From Trichococcus ilyis (GTDB lineage Bacteria > Bacillota > Bacilli > Lactobacillales > Aerococcaceae), in assembly GCF_900109135.1 (NCBI RefSeq), contig NZ_FNYT01000005.1, forward strand, positions 1-64,000: DNA of 64,000 bases, written 5' to 3'. Positions within the stretch are counted from its first letter, which is position 1, and the number at the start of each line of letters is the position of its first letter. The notes beneath the pieces were generated by a model that was not told the origin of the DNA, did no database searches, and was given only the letters and a program-made list of their open reading frames with translations. The translations under genes and the position numbers were made by a program. Positions 1-8,267 of the stretch are shown here, one piece after another.

Positions 1-207
1 GTAATACGAGTTCAAACCAGAGGTATCTATCCTCTTCAAAAACCAAGTGTACAAAAAACGGACAGATTGAATCCCTTGCATCGAAATGATTGCCAAAAGA
101 AAAAAGAAAATTTTATTTGCAGTCGGTCGGGTCATTCCGGCAAAATAGGGCTCGAAATAGACTCTTAAACTTTTGATTGTCATGCCTTTTTGATATAATT
201 GATTCAT
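1..207 (-). CDS. Transposase N-terminal fragment, cut by window edge
   Basis: An open frame runs from the ATG at 207 to the left edge, 69 codons without a stop. A strong AAGGGGG ribosome binding site precedes the ATG. The translated start (MNQLYQKGMTIKSLRVYFEP) followed by a hydrophobic NKIFFFLLA stretch and a QSVRFLYTWFL segment resembles the N-terminus of IS4-like DDE transposases in Lactobacillales. The catalytic residues lie outside the window, so family and integrity cannot be judged. Base use is more AT-rich than neighbouring genes, which fits a mobile element. The assignment rests on memory of the family style rather than a signature motif. Confidence 0.55.
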   Translation of the reverse strand, partial: MNQLYQKGMTIKSLRVYFEPYFAGMTRPTANKIFFFLLAIISMQGIQSVRFLYTWFLKRIDTSGLNSYY

Positions 208-210
208 AGC

Positions 211-274
211 AAACAACCCCCTTTTTTGTTGGTTTTTTCTCCAAATCAATCATACAAAAAATTTGGGGTTGTTT
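211..274. repeat. Inverted repeat near the IS end
   Basis: AAACAACCCC at 211-220 is repeated inverted as GGGGTTGTTT at 265-274. The left arm overlaps the ribosome binding region of the transposase. The structure probably belongs to the end of the insertion element, whose outer boundary I place loosely between about 275 and 300. No target duplication can be tested because the other end is outside the window. Confidence 0.4.
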
Positions 275-321
275 GTATTTTTATGCCCTTAGGGGCGTGA
301 AAAGTTGTAAAGTGGTGATCC

Positions 322-348
322 TTATTAATTAATTAAGTTAATTAATAA
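322..348. promoter_or_regulatory. Palindromic operator in front of the ROK regulator
   Basis: A perfect 11-bp inverted repeat, TTATTAATTAA (322-332) and TTAATTAATAA (338-348), is separated by 5 bp and ends 27 bp before the start codon of the ROK gene. ROK/NagC/XylR repressors bind AT-rich palindromes of this size, so autoregulation of the three-gene operon is the natural reading. A possible weak -35 (TTGTAA, 305-310) lies just upstream, which would place the operator over the -10 region. Confidence 0.6.
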
Positions 349-375
349 AAAACACCATTGACTGAAGGGGGCAAA

Positions 376-1371
376 ATGGACCGTAAAGAAAGCAAAAAAA
401 ACCTGATCCGCTCCTTGTTCCTGTCGGAGCCGTCCTGGACAAAACCTTTGCTGGCCAAGCAAATTGGCGTCAGCACTGTGACGATGAATATCCTGATCGA
501 CGAATTGCTCCAGGACGGGGAAATCATCGCGGTCGGAAAAGAAAGAAGCACCGTCGGCAGACCTTCCACTATGTACCGGTTGAATGCCGAAAAATTCAGC
601 TACCTTTTGGTGTCCATCGTTGAACATGATCAGGCGCTGCGGTTGGAAGGCCGGCTGATCGACGGGCGGAAAGAAATAGTGGCGCAAAAGGATGCGGATT
701 ATCCGGACGTCAGCCTCCCCGCCTTGCTAGATTTCATCAAAGGGTTGTTGCTGGAATCCCCCCATCCACCATTGTCGGTCGCGATTGCCATTCCGGGCAA
801 GAGTGTCGACGGAACGGTGGCAATCAGCTGGTGGGACAAAATGAACGGGTGGCGGATCGAAGAAACCGTCACCGAGACCTTTCATGTCCCGGCCCACATC
901 GAAAACGACGCCAACTTGGCCACGATCGGGTTCGCCCACCGCCTTGGGATCGACTCCAAAGAAGGCGTGGTCGGTTTGTATTATCCGCATCTGAGCCGTC
1001 CGGGCGCATCATTTTTTTATGACGAACAGCTGATCACCGGAACAGATTCTCTGGCGGGGGAAGTGAAATATCTGCCCTTCTTTTCCAGTGAACAGAGTAC
1101 CGTTTACACGCTGGAGCAGGAAGTTGATTTTACCGTGCGCATCCTCGCACTATACACCATCCTGTTGGCGCCCAAACATATCTTGGTGCACATCAACAAT
1201 GTCAACGGGAACGTATTGGGCCAAAAACTGGATGCCGCTTTGAAGGATATGGGCATTCCCATCAAACCGGAATTGCTCGTATCGGAAGATTATGAAGAAC
1301 ATGTCTATATCGGTCTTTTGTGGCTGGCTCAAAAAGAGCTGCCCTTTAAAATGAGGAGGAATGTCAAATGA
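376..1371 (+). CDS. ROK family transcriptional regulator
   Basis: This 331-residue protein has an N-terminal winged helix-turn-helix (about residues 8-60, ending in the typical GRP at 61-63) and a C-terminal ROK sugar-kinase-like fold with ENDAN at 176-180 and a GEVKYLP segment near 229. The zinc-binding Cys motif and the phosphate-binding DxGGT loop of true ROK kinases are not visible, so it should be a sugar-responsive DNA-binding protein without kinase activity. The start at 376 is chosen because GAAGGGGG lies just upstream; an in-frame TTG at 358 is unlikely. Its stop overlaps the start of the HAD gene by 4 bp, so the two are translationally coupled. The inducing sugar cannot be read from the sequence. 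Confidence 0.85.
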   Translation: MDRKESKKNLIRSLFLSEPSWTKPLLAKQIGVSTVTMNILIDELLQDGEIIAVGKERSTVGRPSTMYRLNAEKFSYLLVSIVEHDQALRLEGRLIDGRKEIVAQKDADYPDVSLPALLDFIKGLLLESPHPPLSVAIAIPGKSVDGTVAISWWDKMNGWRIEETVTETFHVPAHIENDANLATIGFAHRLGIDSKEGVVGLYYPHLSRPGASFFYDEQLITGTDSLAGEVKYLPFFSSEQSTVYTLEQEVDFTVRILALYTILLAPKHILVHINNVNGNVLGQKLDAALKDMGIPIKPELLVSEDYEEHVYIGLLWLAQKELPFKMRRNVK

Positions 1372-2174
1372 TGAAGTTAGTGATCACGGATTTGGACGGT
1401 ACTTTTTTGAACAGCAAAGGTTCTTTCAATAAAGAACGTTTTGAAAGTGTAAAAGCCGCTTTGGATGCGCGCGGCGTCAAATTTGCCGCCTGCACCGGCA
1501 AACAATGCGAACGGGTCGAGGAATTGTTCGGCGAGGCCGCAAAAGATATCTGGATCCTGGGCGACAGTGCGACCCGCATCAAGCACCAAGGGGAGTTCGT
1601 TTTCCAATCGCTGATCCCGAACGAAACCGGCAAAGACATGATCGCAAAGTTGGAATCTTTGGGACTCGATTTCACGATCATCGTCTGCACGGATAAAGCT
1701 GCCTACATCAAAAACAACCGCAGCGAACTCGAACAGAAAATCGTACGCGGAAGCTATGCCGTCGTGAAGGAAGTGGCGGAATTCAACGAAATCGAGGAAG
1801 ATATCGTCAAGATCACCATCTTCGATGGCGAAAAGCGCTGTCTGGAAACGGTCAAGCTGCTGCAGGATTTTGCCGACCGTCTGTACCTTGTCGCAAGCGA
1901 GGCGGCCTGGATCGACATCACGAACTACGGCCAGCACAAAGGCGCCACCGTCCAACACCTGCAGGAGATCCTCGGCTGCACAAAAGCAGAAACCGTTGCG
2001 TTCGGCGATGGGTTCAATGACTTCGAACTGCTGGATGAGGCCGGCTTGAGCTTCGCGATGGGCAATGCCTTCGACGCAGTCCAAGCCCATGCGGATTTTG
2101 TGACGAAGACGAATGATGAGGACGGCGTGCTGTTCTCGATCGAAAAATTACTATCATTGACGGCAGGAGCGTAA
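1368..2174 (+). CDS. Cof-type HAD-IIB family phosphatase
   Basis: This 268-residue cytosolic HAD hydrolase carries motif I DLDGT with nucleophile Asp8, the motif III lysine in HKG (Lys191) and motif IV GDGFND at 213-218. The long central cap and overall length match the Cof/YidA (HAD-IIB) group, which dephosphorylates sugar phosphates and related small molecules with Mg2+. It overlaps the ROK gene by 4 bp and is followed 7 bp later by an acetyltransferase. A role in metabolising a sugar phosphate under control of the ROK protein is inferred; the substrate is unknown. Confidence 0.88.
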   Translation: MMKLVITDLDGTFLNSKGSFNKERFESVKAALDARGVKFAACTGKQCERVEELFGEAAKDIWILGDSATRIKHQGEFVFQSLIPNETGKDMIAKLESLGLDFTIIVCTDKAAYIKNNRSELEQKIVRGSYAVVKEVAEFNEIEEDIVKITIFDGEKRCLETVKLLQDFADRLYLVASEAAWIDITNYGQHKGATVQHLQEILGCTKAETVAFGDGFNDFELLDEAGLSFAMGNAFDAVQAHADFVTKTNDEDGVLFSIEKLLSLTAGA

Positions 2175-2181
2175 GCAAAAG

Positions 2182-2748
2182 ATGAAATCAGAAAAAGAAA
2201 AAATGATCGCCGGCGAACTTTATTTTTCCAGCGACCCGGAGCTTTCCGCAATGCGGCAAAGTTCCCGCGAAAAGATGCGTCTCTTCAACAACGAAACGGA
2301 TGCCCGCAAGCGCAGCGAACTGCTGAAAAGCTGGTTCGGAAAAACCGGCAAGAATATCTATATCGAACCGACGTTTTCGCTGGACTACGGCTCCAATATC
2401 TTTGTCGGCGAGAATTTCTACGCTAACTTCAATTGTACGATACTGGATACGTGTCCGGTCACATTCGGGGACAACGTGATGATTGCGCCGAACGTCAGCT
2501 TATATACGGCTACCCATCCGCTTGATCCGGTCGAACGGAACAGCGGCTGGGAATACGGCAAACCGATCACGATCGGCGACAACGTCTGGATCGGCGGCTC
2601 ATCCGTGATCGGCCCGGGCGTCACCTTGGGGAACAATGTCGTTGTCGGAATGGGCAGCGTCGTGACCAAATCCTTCCCGGACAATGTCGTCATCGCCGGA
2701 AATCCCGCGCGTGTGATCCGCCAGATCGAGGTTTCCGATCCGTCCTGA
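2182..2748 (+). CDS. Sugar O-acetyltransferase, maltose/galactoside acetyltransferase type
   Basis: At 188 residues with an N-terminal helical cap ([15 protein letters not shown]) and a left-handed beta-helix of hexapeptide repeats, this matches the Maa/LacA family, which moves acetyl from acetyl-CoA to sugar hydroxyls. The catalytic histidine is His112 in TATHPLD. C-terminal turns such as [17 protein letters not shown] are typical. It is the third gene of the ROK-HAD-acetyltransferase operon and is followed by a clear terminator. The ribosome binding site is weak (AGGAG about 13 bp upstream), consistent with coupling to the upstream gene. Confidence 0.88.
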   Translation: MKSEKEKMIAGELYFSSDPELSAMRQSSREKMRLFNNETDARKRSELLKSWFGKTGKNIYIEPTFSLDYGSNIFVGENFYANFNCTILDTCPVTFGDNVMIAPNVSLYTATHPLDPVERNSGWEYGKPITIGDNVWIGGSSVIGPGVTLGNNVVVGMGSVVTKSFPDNVVIAGNPARVIRQIEVSDPS

Positions 2749-2774
2749 TTACGATGCTTAAGTGACAAATGTTG

Positions 2775-2813
2775 AAAAACCCGGCGAAGCGAGGAAGCTT
2801 CGTCGGGTTTTTG
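2775..2813. terminator. Intrinsic terminator after the acetyltransferase
   Basis: AAAACCCGGCGAAGC and GCTTCGTCGGGTTTT form a 15-bp stem with one G-T pair around a short purine loop, with T-runs on both sides. It ends the ROK operon on the plus strand and could also stop minus-strand transcription coming from the Maf fusion gene. Confidence 0.85.
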
Positions 2814-2828
2814 TGTTCTACTTTTCGT

Positions 2829-2963
2829 GCTAACTCCGGTGAACGGAGCCTTATCGAAGTTGATGGGCGTTTCAAAGACTGTACTACGGTGAACATAGCC
2901 TCGCCGGAGTTCACGCTCTCATGCTAATGCGCTCCTCCGGCCAAAGCCGCTTCACCGGAGAAG
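2829..2963. repeat. Three-hairpin intergenic repeat, copy 1
   Basis: Three imperfect hairpins at about 2832-2861, 2883-2910 and 2934-2961 share CTCCGG and CCGGAG-like arms and recur with a period near 51 bp. The same arrangement occurs at 36541-36670, 46659-46788 and 55437-55567. This copy lies between two convergent genes. Confidence 0.7.
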
Positions 2964-2976
2964 AAGGGCGGCAACA

Positions 2977-4110
2977 CTATTTCTCGGTTCCAGCTTCCGC
3001 CAGCAAGCGGTGGATCGCCCTGTCGACTAATGCGATCGGAAACCCGACAATCGTGTTGTAGTCCCCTTCGACACCGGAAACCCAGAGCGCGGCTTCCTCC
3101 TGGATACCGTATGCGCCGGCTTTGTCCATCGGTTTACCTGATGCGACATATGCCTGCACTTCCTCCGCCATCCGATCGTCCCATTCGAAAAAGCTGACCT
3201 TCGTCTCCGATGCAAAGGTCGTTTCCTTTTCGCCCCACAAAATGCTGACGCCGGTCAGGACCGAATGGGTCTTGCCTGCCATCGCGCGCAGCATCGCACC
3301 GGCATCAGCTTCATCGATCGGCTTGCCGAGGATCTTTTCGTCCAAAACAACCACGGTGTCAGAGCCGATGACCAACGCTTCCTTGTTTTCGCGGTGGATG
3401 ACTGCCGCTTTTTCCCGCGCCAGCGTCTCCACCAGTTCCTTGGCGGTGTCCAAAAAGCTTCCGTTCTCCGCTTCTGCCAGAACACGTTCCTCCACCGCTT
3501 TTTCGTCGATGTCCGCAGCCTGGACCGCGAAGTCCTTGATGCACAAGGACAGCAATTCGCTGCGTCTTGGCGATTGGCTCGCCAATATGATTTTCGGCCC
3601 CATTTGCTCTCCCCTTCTTTCTTCAAAGTGCAGAATCAGGTCATACCACACGGCATTGCCGTGCGTCGAGTCCGATCTGCCGCTGTTCGCCAACCCGAAC
3701 TTCTCGTAGTATGGAATCTTTTCTTCCTTGCAGCACAAGGTCAGCCCTTGTCTGCCTGCTTGACGGGCCGCTCCGATCAGCGCCTTCAGCAAGTTCGCGG
3801 CAATCCCCCGCTTCCTGTATTCCGGCAAGACATCCAAGCCGAATACGCTTTGGTAGGCACCAGCCGGATTATGCAGGGCCGCATCGTGGTAATGGGCATC
3901 GCGGATGATCGGTTCATCGATGACCGCCCCATTCACGAATCCCACGAGTTCTCCTTCCGCTTCGGCAACCAGGAAGCTCTCCGGAAACAGCTGCAGCCGT
4001 TCGCTGAGTGATGCCTCTGTCGCCGCCTCTGCTTCCGGAAAACAGGTATCTTCGATTCTTTTGACGGCAGCCAAATCCTGCAACGTCGCTTTCCTGATCT
4101 CAATTTGCAT
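2977..4110 (-). CDS. GNAT acetyltransferase fused to Maf nucleotide pyrophosphatase
   Basis: The first 165 residues form a GNAT N-acetyltransferase with the acetyl-CoA loop YRKRGIA near residue 98. From residue 170 onward the protein is a complete Maf domain, beginning GPKIILASQSPRRSELL, with the SDTVV motif and the GDYNTIVGFP signature near the end. Maf proteins hydrolyse dTTP/UTP or modified nucleotides. No stop separates the two. An internal ATG at 3603 is preceded by a good AAGGGGAG site, so a free 208-residue Maf may also be made. The start at 4110 is chosen for its GAGGGAT site; an ATG at 4134 has no site. Both halves are of normal family length. Confidence 0.8.
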   Translation of the reverse strand: MQIEIRKATLQDLAAVKRIEDTCFPEAEAATEASLSERLQLFPESFLVAEAEGELVGFVNGAVIDEPIIRDAHYHDAALHNPAGAYQSVFGLDVLPEYRKRGIAANLLKALIGAARQAGRQGLTLCCKEEKIPYYEKFGLANSGRSDSTHGNAVWYDLILHFEERRGEQMGPKIILASQSPRRSELLSLCIKDFAVQAADIDEKAVEERVLAEAENGSFLDTAKELVETLAREKAAVIHRENKEALVIGSDTVVVLDEKILGKPIDEADAGAMLRAMAGKTHSVLTGVSILWGEKETTFASETKVSFFEWDDRMAEEVQAYVASGKPMDKAGAYGIQEEAALWVSGVEGDYNTIVGFPIALVDRAIHRLLAEAGTEK

Positions 4111-4252
4111 CTTTGGATCCCTCTTTTCTGTCATCCGTTAATTTTACCGATAAGCAACTTATATTTCCAGAAAAATTATTTGTGCACGGCGTTCCCTGAT
4201 CAAATTTTGTCTGATTGGACACATTATATTGGGCCAATAATCCGGAAAGCGA

Positions 4253-4281
4253 TTGCATTTCCGGTAAAACGGGGGTAAGAT
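4253..4281 (+). promoter_or_regulatory. Candidate sigma-A promoter for the OFA transporter
   Basis: TTGCAT (4253-4258), a 17-bp spacer and TAAGAT (4276-4281) lie 61 bp before the start codon of the transporter gene. The match is fair, not perfect. Confidence 0.45.
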
Positions 4282-4342
4282 GACGATAGATTGAGGAATT
4301 ATTCACGCAATCCATACTTTCATTATTTAAGGGGGATTCACC

Positions 4343-5590
4343 ATGAACAACATCGAAAACAAATGGATGCGTGCCGCCGTCCCGGCACTGCTGATCCATT
4401 GCAGCATCGGGACGGTCTATTGCTGGTCTTTGCTGAAGGGTGGCATCGCCGAATACATCGGCCGGCCGTTACCCGAAGTCGAGTGGGCTTTCAGCCTCGC
4501 TATCTTCTGCCTCGGGATATCGGCCGCCTTCGCCGGCAAAATCGTCGAAAAGGATATCCATAAAGCTTCGCTGATTGCAGCGGTTTGCTTCGCATCCGGA
4601 ATGGCCGGAACGGGCTTTTTCATCCAACAAAAATCGCTGATCGGGATTTTTCTGACTTATGGCGTTTTGATGGGCATCGGCTGCGGCATCGGCTACCTTT
4701 CGCCGGTAAAGACACTGATGCTCTGGTTCAAGGACAATAAAGGCCTCGCAACCGGAATAGCGGTGGCCGGGTTCGGTTTGGCAAAGGTCATCGCCAGCCC
4801 GATCATCCAGATGCTGCTGGGCGCAACGAACGCTGACGGTACGCTGGTTGACCCGACTCGGCTCTACAGACTGTTCTATATCTTGGCTGTGGCCTACTTC
4901 ATCATGATGTTCGTCGGCCATCTTCTTTTGAAGAAGCCAGCGGATTGGGTGGAAGTGACTGCGAAGACGGAACGCGGGAACACGCTGGATATCTTCAAGA
5001 ACAGAACGTTCATCGGCATCTGGCTGATGTTTTACCTCAACATCACCTGCGGATTGGCGCTCATCTCCCAGGAAAAGGATCTGCTGCATTTCATCGGTTT
5101 CGGAGCGATCGCCACAATCAGTTCCTTGACTGCGATTTTCAACGCAACTGGCCGACTCGCCTTTTCAGCATTCGGAGACAGGCTGAAAGACAGGAATACC
5201 ATCTATATCTGGATTTTTGGCCTATCGATTGCCGCAACGGCTATCACGCTTTTAGCGAACGGTGTGAATAATGCCATCGCGCCGCTGATCATCTTGTTGA
5301 TGTGCACCATCAATGCGGGTTACGGCGGCGGGTTTTCCAGTCTGCCGCCGCTGTTGGCTGACCGCTTCGGCATGAAGACCATCAGCACAGTGCATGGACT
5401 GGCCTTGTCGGCTTGGGCTTTTGCCGGCCTGTCCGGCAACCAACTGAGTGCCTTCATCATCGCGAAGACCGGCTCCTACAATAATGTCCTGTACGCCATC
5501 TTGGCGATGTATGCCGTCGCCTTCTTCATCAGCACGTTCCTGCTGCGGGCAAAACCGGAAGAGACAAGAAGACATCCCGTCCATCACTGA
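4343..5590 (+). CDS. OFA (oxalate/formate antiporter) family MFS transporter
   Basis: This 415-residue protein has about twelve hydrophobic segments and the OFA-type N-terminus (GTVYCWSLLKGGIAEYIG) followed by GIGCGIGYLSPVKTLMLWF, typical of the oxalate:formate antiporter subfamily of the major facilitator superfamily. Family members exchange small mono- and dicarboxylates at the cell membrane; the real substrate here is unknown. A strong AAGGGGG site precedes the ATG. It is a single-gene unit, followed by an intergenic repeat and facing the methionine operon. Confidence 0.85.
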   Translation: MNNIENKWMRAAVPALLIHCSIGTVYCWSLLKGGIAEYIGRPLPEVEWAFSLAIFCLGISAAFAGKIVEKDIHKASLIAAVCFASGMAGTGFFIQQKSLIGIFLTYGVLMGIGCGIGYLSPVKTLMLWFKDNKGLATGIAVAGFGLAKVIASPIIQMLLGATNADGTLVDPTRLYRLFYILAVAYFIMMFVGHLLLKKPADWVEVTAKTERGNTLDIFKNRTFIGIWLMFYLNITCGLALISQEKDLLHFIGFGAIATISSLTAIFNATGRLAFSAFGDRLKDRNTIYIWIFGLSIAATAITLLANGVNNAIAPLIILLMCTINAGYGGGFSSLPPLLADRFGMKTISTVHGLALSAWAFAGLSGNQLSAFIIAKTGSYNNVLYAILAMYAVAFFISTFLLRAKPEETRRHPVHH

Positions 5591-5595
5591 TATAA

Positions 5596-5718
5596 GAAAA
5601 GCGGAACGGGTTCGCTCAGCCCTGAAAGAAATTTAGGAAATCTGGCCCTGAATGAGCATCGAAGAGCGCAATGGGTCAGATTTATCTAATTTCCGAGGGG
5701 CTAACCCGTGAAGCTGGA
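5596..5718. repeat. Intergenic repeat family B, long copy
   Basis: The element opens with AAAGCGGAACGGGTTC and closes with GGGGCTAACCCGTGAAGCTGG, so the outer arms ACGGGTT and AACCCGT pair. A second nested pair (AAATTTAGGAAATCTG with CAGATTTATCTAATTT) lies inside. A shorter relative at 53437-53490 keeps only the outer part. It sits between the convergent OFA and metH genes. Confidence 0.6.
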
Positions 5719-5815
5719 CATCATTTTAATTGCATGAAACATTTTGCAAACCTGTGAAACACTGATGGTGATGCACTTTTGATTACAAAAAATTATATAC
5801 TTTCCTTTGTATTAC

Positions 5816-5865
5816 CGCAAAAATCCGTCGACAAGTCATCATGCATGACTCGTCGACGGATTTTT
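5816..5865 (-). terminator. Terminator of the methionine operon
   Basis: AAAAATCCGTCGAC and GTCGACGGATTTTTTT enclose a second inner stem (GTCAT/ATGAC). The hairpin begins directly after the metH stop codon and has T-runs on both sides. Confidence 0.88.
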
Positions 5866-8247
5866 TTATGCCTGTCCGAATACTTCTTCCGCAACCGTGA
5901 CGCCGGCGCGGGCATCTTTGCAGTAATAGTCCGCACCGATGGCTTTGGCGTATTTCTCCGTCAGTACGGCTCCGCCGACGAAGACCTTCACAGGCAGATC
6001 CGCCTCGCGCAAGGCTGTGATCGTATCCTCCATCGCGGTCACTGTCGTCGTCATCAAGGCGGACAATCCGACCAGCTTGACTTGTCGCTGCTTGGCCATC
6101 GCCACAACCTCCTCGATCGGGACATCTTTGCCCAGGTCGATGACATCGTAGCCGTAGTTTTCCAGCAGCACTTTCGCCAGATTCTTGCCGATGTCATGGA
6201 TATCCCCTCTTACGGTCGCCATAATGATCGTTCCCTTCGATTCCAGCTTTTCATGGCTGTCCGAAAGTTTCGCGCGGATTGTTTCGAAGGCCTTTCCGGC
6301 CGTTTCGGCGGCGCGGATCAGCTGGGGCAGGAAGATGTTCTTCTGCTCATAGAGCTTGCCGACTTCATCCAGGGCCGGCACGATGTGATCATCCACGACC
6401 GCCAACGGAGTATTGTCTTTCAGCAAGTCATTGGTTGCCTTCATGATCCCGGATTCATCGCCCTCCAGCAGCATTTCCCGGTAGGAACGCACGACAGTCT
6501 CCTGCTTGGGCCCATCGGATTTGACGACAGCCTTTTTGTTGTTGTAGTCGATATAGTCGATTGCCCCTTCGTCCTGGCCTGACAGCACATTGAAAGCGCG
6601 CATCGTATCGACGATTCCGTCCGCCCCCGGATTGATGATGACCGTATCCAACCCAGAAGTCAGGGCCATCGCAAAATAGGTGCGGTTGATCAAGGCCCGG
6701 AAAGGCAGTCCATAGGAGACATTGCTCAATCCCAAAGTCGTCAGCGCCGGCGTATTTTCCTTGACCCAACGCAACGCCTTCAGTGTTTCCATGACCGCCT
6801 TCTGTTGGGCGGCCGCAGTGAGCACAAGGCAATCGACCAGCAAGCGCTCCGCTCCGATGCCGTGCTCTCCTGCCCGGTCGATCAGCTTTTGGGCGACCTG
6901 GGTCCGGCCTGCGGCATCATCCGGGATGCCCGCTTCATCCAGACACAAAGCCACGACAAAAGCGCCGTACTTCTGGACGATCGGATAGATTTCGGCCATC
7001 GAGGATTCTTTCCCGTTGACCGAATTGACGATCGCGACGCCGCTGTAGCGCCGCAAAGCCGCTTCAAGCACATCCGGCTTGGTCGAATCGAACTGCAGCG
7101 GCGCTTCCACCAGACCGCTCATGCCGTCGATGATTTTGGTCATGTAGTCCGTTTCGTCGATCATCGGCAAAGAAGTGTTGACGTCCAACACGTCCGCACC
7201 TTTTTGGACCTGTTCGAAAGCGACTTTGATGGCAGCCAACGGATTGCCTGCCACGAATTGTTCCTTCAATTTTTTGTTGCCTGACGGGTTGATCCGCTCA
7301 CCGATGAGGGTGATCTGGCCGTCCAGGCAAACCTTTTTCTGCGCGGAGCAGACGTAACGTTTCAATTTGTTGGCTTCCCTTTTCGCGAAAAACGCTTTGG
7401 CCTGCTGCAGATCGCGGATGTACTCCGGTGTCGTGCCGCAGCAGCCGCCGATCACGGAGACACCCAAACCAGCCAACTCCTTCGCGACGGCAAGATAGTC
7501 CGCGGAAGTGACGGAATATTTGGCGACGCCCGCTTCCGTCACAGGGATGCCGGCATTCGCCTGCACCATCACCGGCGTATTCGTGAAGGCCAAGATCCTT
7601 TTGATGATCGGAATCAGTTCCTTAGGCCCCAATGAACAGTTGACGCCCAGTGCATCCACACCCAGTGCATCCAAGGAGAGCGCCATGATTTCCGGCTCGG
7701 TTCCGGTCAGCGTATTGCCGTCCTCCGTGAAGGTCATCGTCGCGAAGATCGGCAGGTTGCAGTTTTCTTTCGCCGCCAAAACGGCCGCGCGCATTTCCGC
7801 CAAATCCGACATCGTTTCGATGAGGATCAGATCCGCTCCGGCCGCGGCTCCTACCGTCACTTGCTCGCGGAAGTAGGCGTAGGCCTGATCGAAATCAAGC
7901 AATCCGATCGGTTTCATCATCTTTCCGACCGGCCCGATGTCGAGCGCTACCTTTGTTTCCGTTCCTTCAGCCGCCTTTTTGGCGATTTCGACGGCCGCCG
8001 TCACGATTTGAGCGACAGAGTAACCCGTTTCTTCCAGTTTGTAGGCATTCGCTCCGAAGGTGTTGGTCGTGATGAATTGGGCGCCGGCTTCGACGTATTC
8101 CTTGTGGATCCGGCCGAGCAGCTCGGGATCCTCCAGATTCAACGCTTCCGGATTTTGGCCAGCTTTCATTCCGTATGTTTGGAGCATCGTGCCCATCGCA
8201 CCGTCGAAGAGCAGCAGCTCTTCCCCGGTTTGTTTTCTGATATCCAT
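5866..8247 (-). CDS. metH: Cobalamin-dependent methionine synthase lacking the reactivation domain
   Basis: The 793-residue protein contains a homocysteine-binding domain (about 1-290) with zinc ligands Cys204, Cys269 and Cys270, a pterin-binding methyltetrahydrofolate domain (about 310-570), and cap plus B12-binding domains with DIHDIG whose His684 ligates cobalt. It transfers the methyl group of methyltetrahydrofolate to homocysteine. Full-length MetH has about 1200 residues; the C-terminal S-adenosylmethionine reactivation domain is absent here and is encoded by the gene directly upstream. This short architecture is known from Thermotoga and many Firmicutes. An AGGGGGGG site precedes the ATG. 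Confidence 0.92.
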   Translation of the reverse strand: MDIRKQTGEELLLFDGAMGTMLQTYGMKAGQNPEALNLEDPELLGRIHKEYVEAGAQFITTNTFGANAYKLEETGYSVAQIVTAAVEIAKKAAEGTETKVALDIGPVGKMMKPIGLLDFDQAYAYFREQVTVGAAAGADLILIETMSDLAEMRAAVLAAKENCNLPIFATMTFTEDGNTLTGTEPEIMALSLDALGVDALGVNCSLGPKELIPIIKRILAFTNTPVMVQANAGIPVTEAGVAKYSVTSADYLAVAKELAGLGVSVIGGCCGTTPEYIRDLQQAKAFFAKREANKLKRYVCSAQKKVCLDGQITLIGERINPSGNKKLKEQFVAGNPLAAIKVAFEQVQKGADVLDVNTSLPMIDETDYMTKIIDGMSGLVEAPLQFDSTKPDVLEAALRRYSGVAIVNSVNGKESSMAEIYPIVQKYGAFVVALCLDEAGIPDDAAGRTQVAQKLIDRAGEHGIGAERLLVDCLVLTAAAQQKAVMETLKALRWVKENTPALTTLGLSNVSYGLPFRALINRTYFAMALTSGLDTVIINPGADGIVDTMRAFNVLSGQDEGAIDYIDYNNKKAVVKSDGPKQETVVRSYREMLLEGDESGIMKATNDLLKDNTPLAVVDDHIVPALDEVGKLYEQKNIFLPQLIRAAETAGKAFETIRAKLSDSHEKLESKGTIIMATVRGDIHDIGKNLAKVLLENYGYDVIDLGKDVPIEEVVAMAKQRQVKLVGLSALMTTTVTAMEDTITALREADLPVKVFVGGAVLTEKYAKAIGADYYCKDARAGVTVAEEVFGQA

Positions 8248-8267
8248 TCTTTTTGTCCCCCCCTGGT

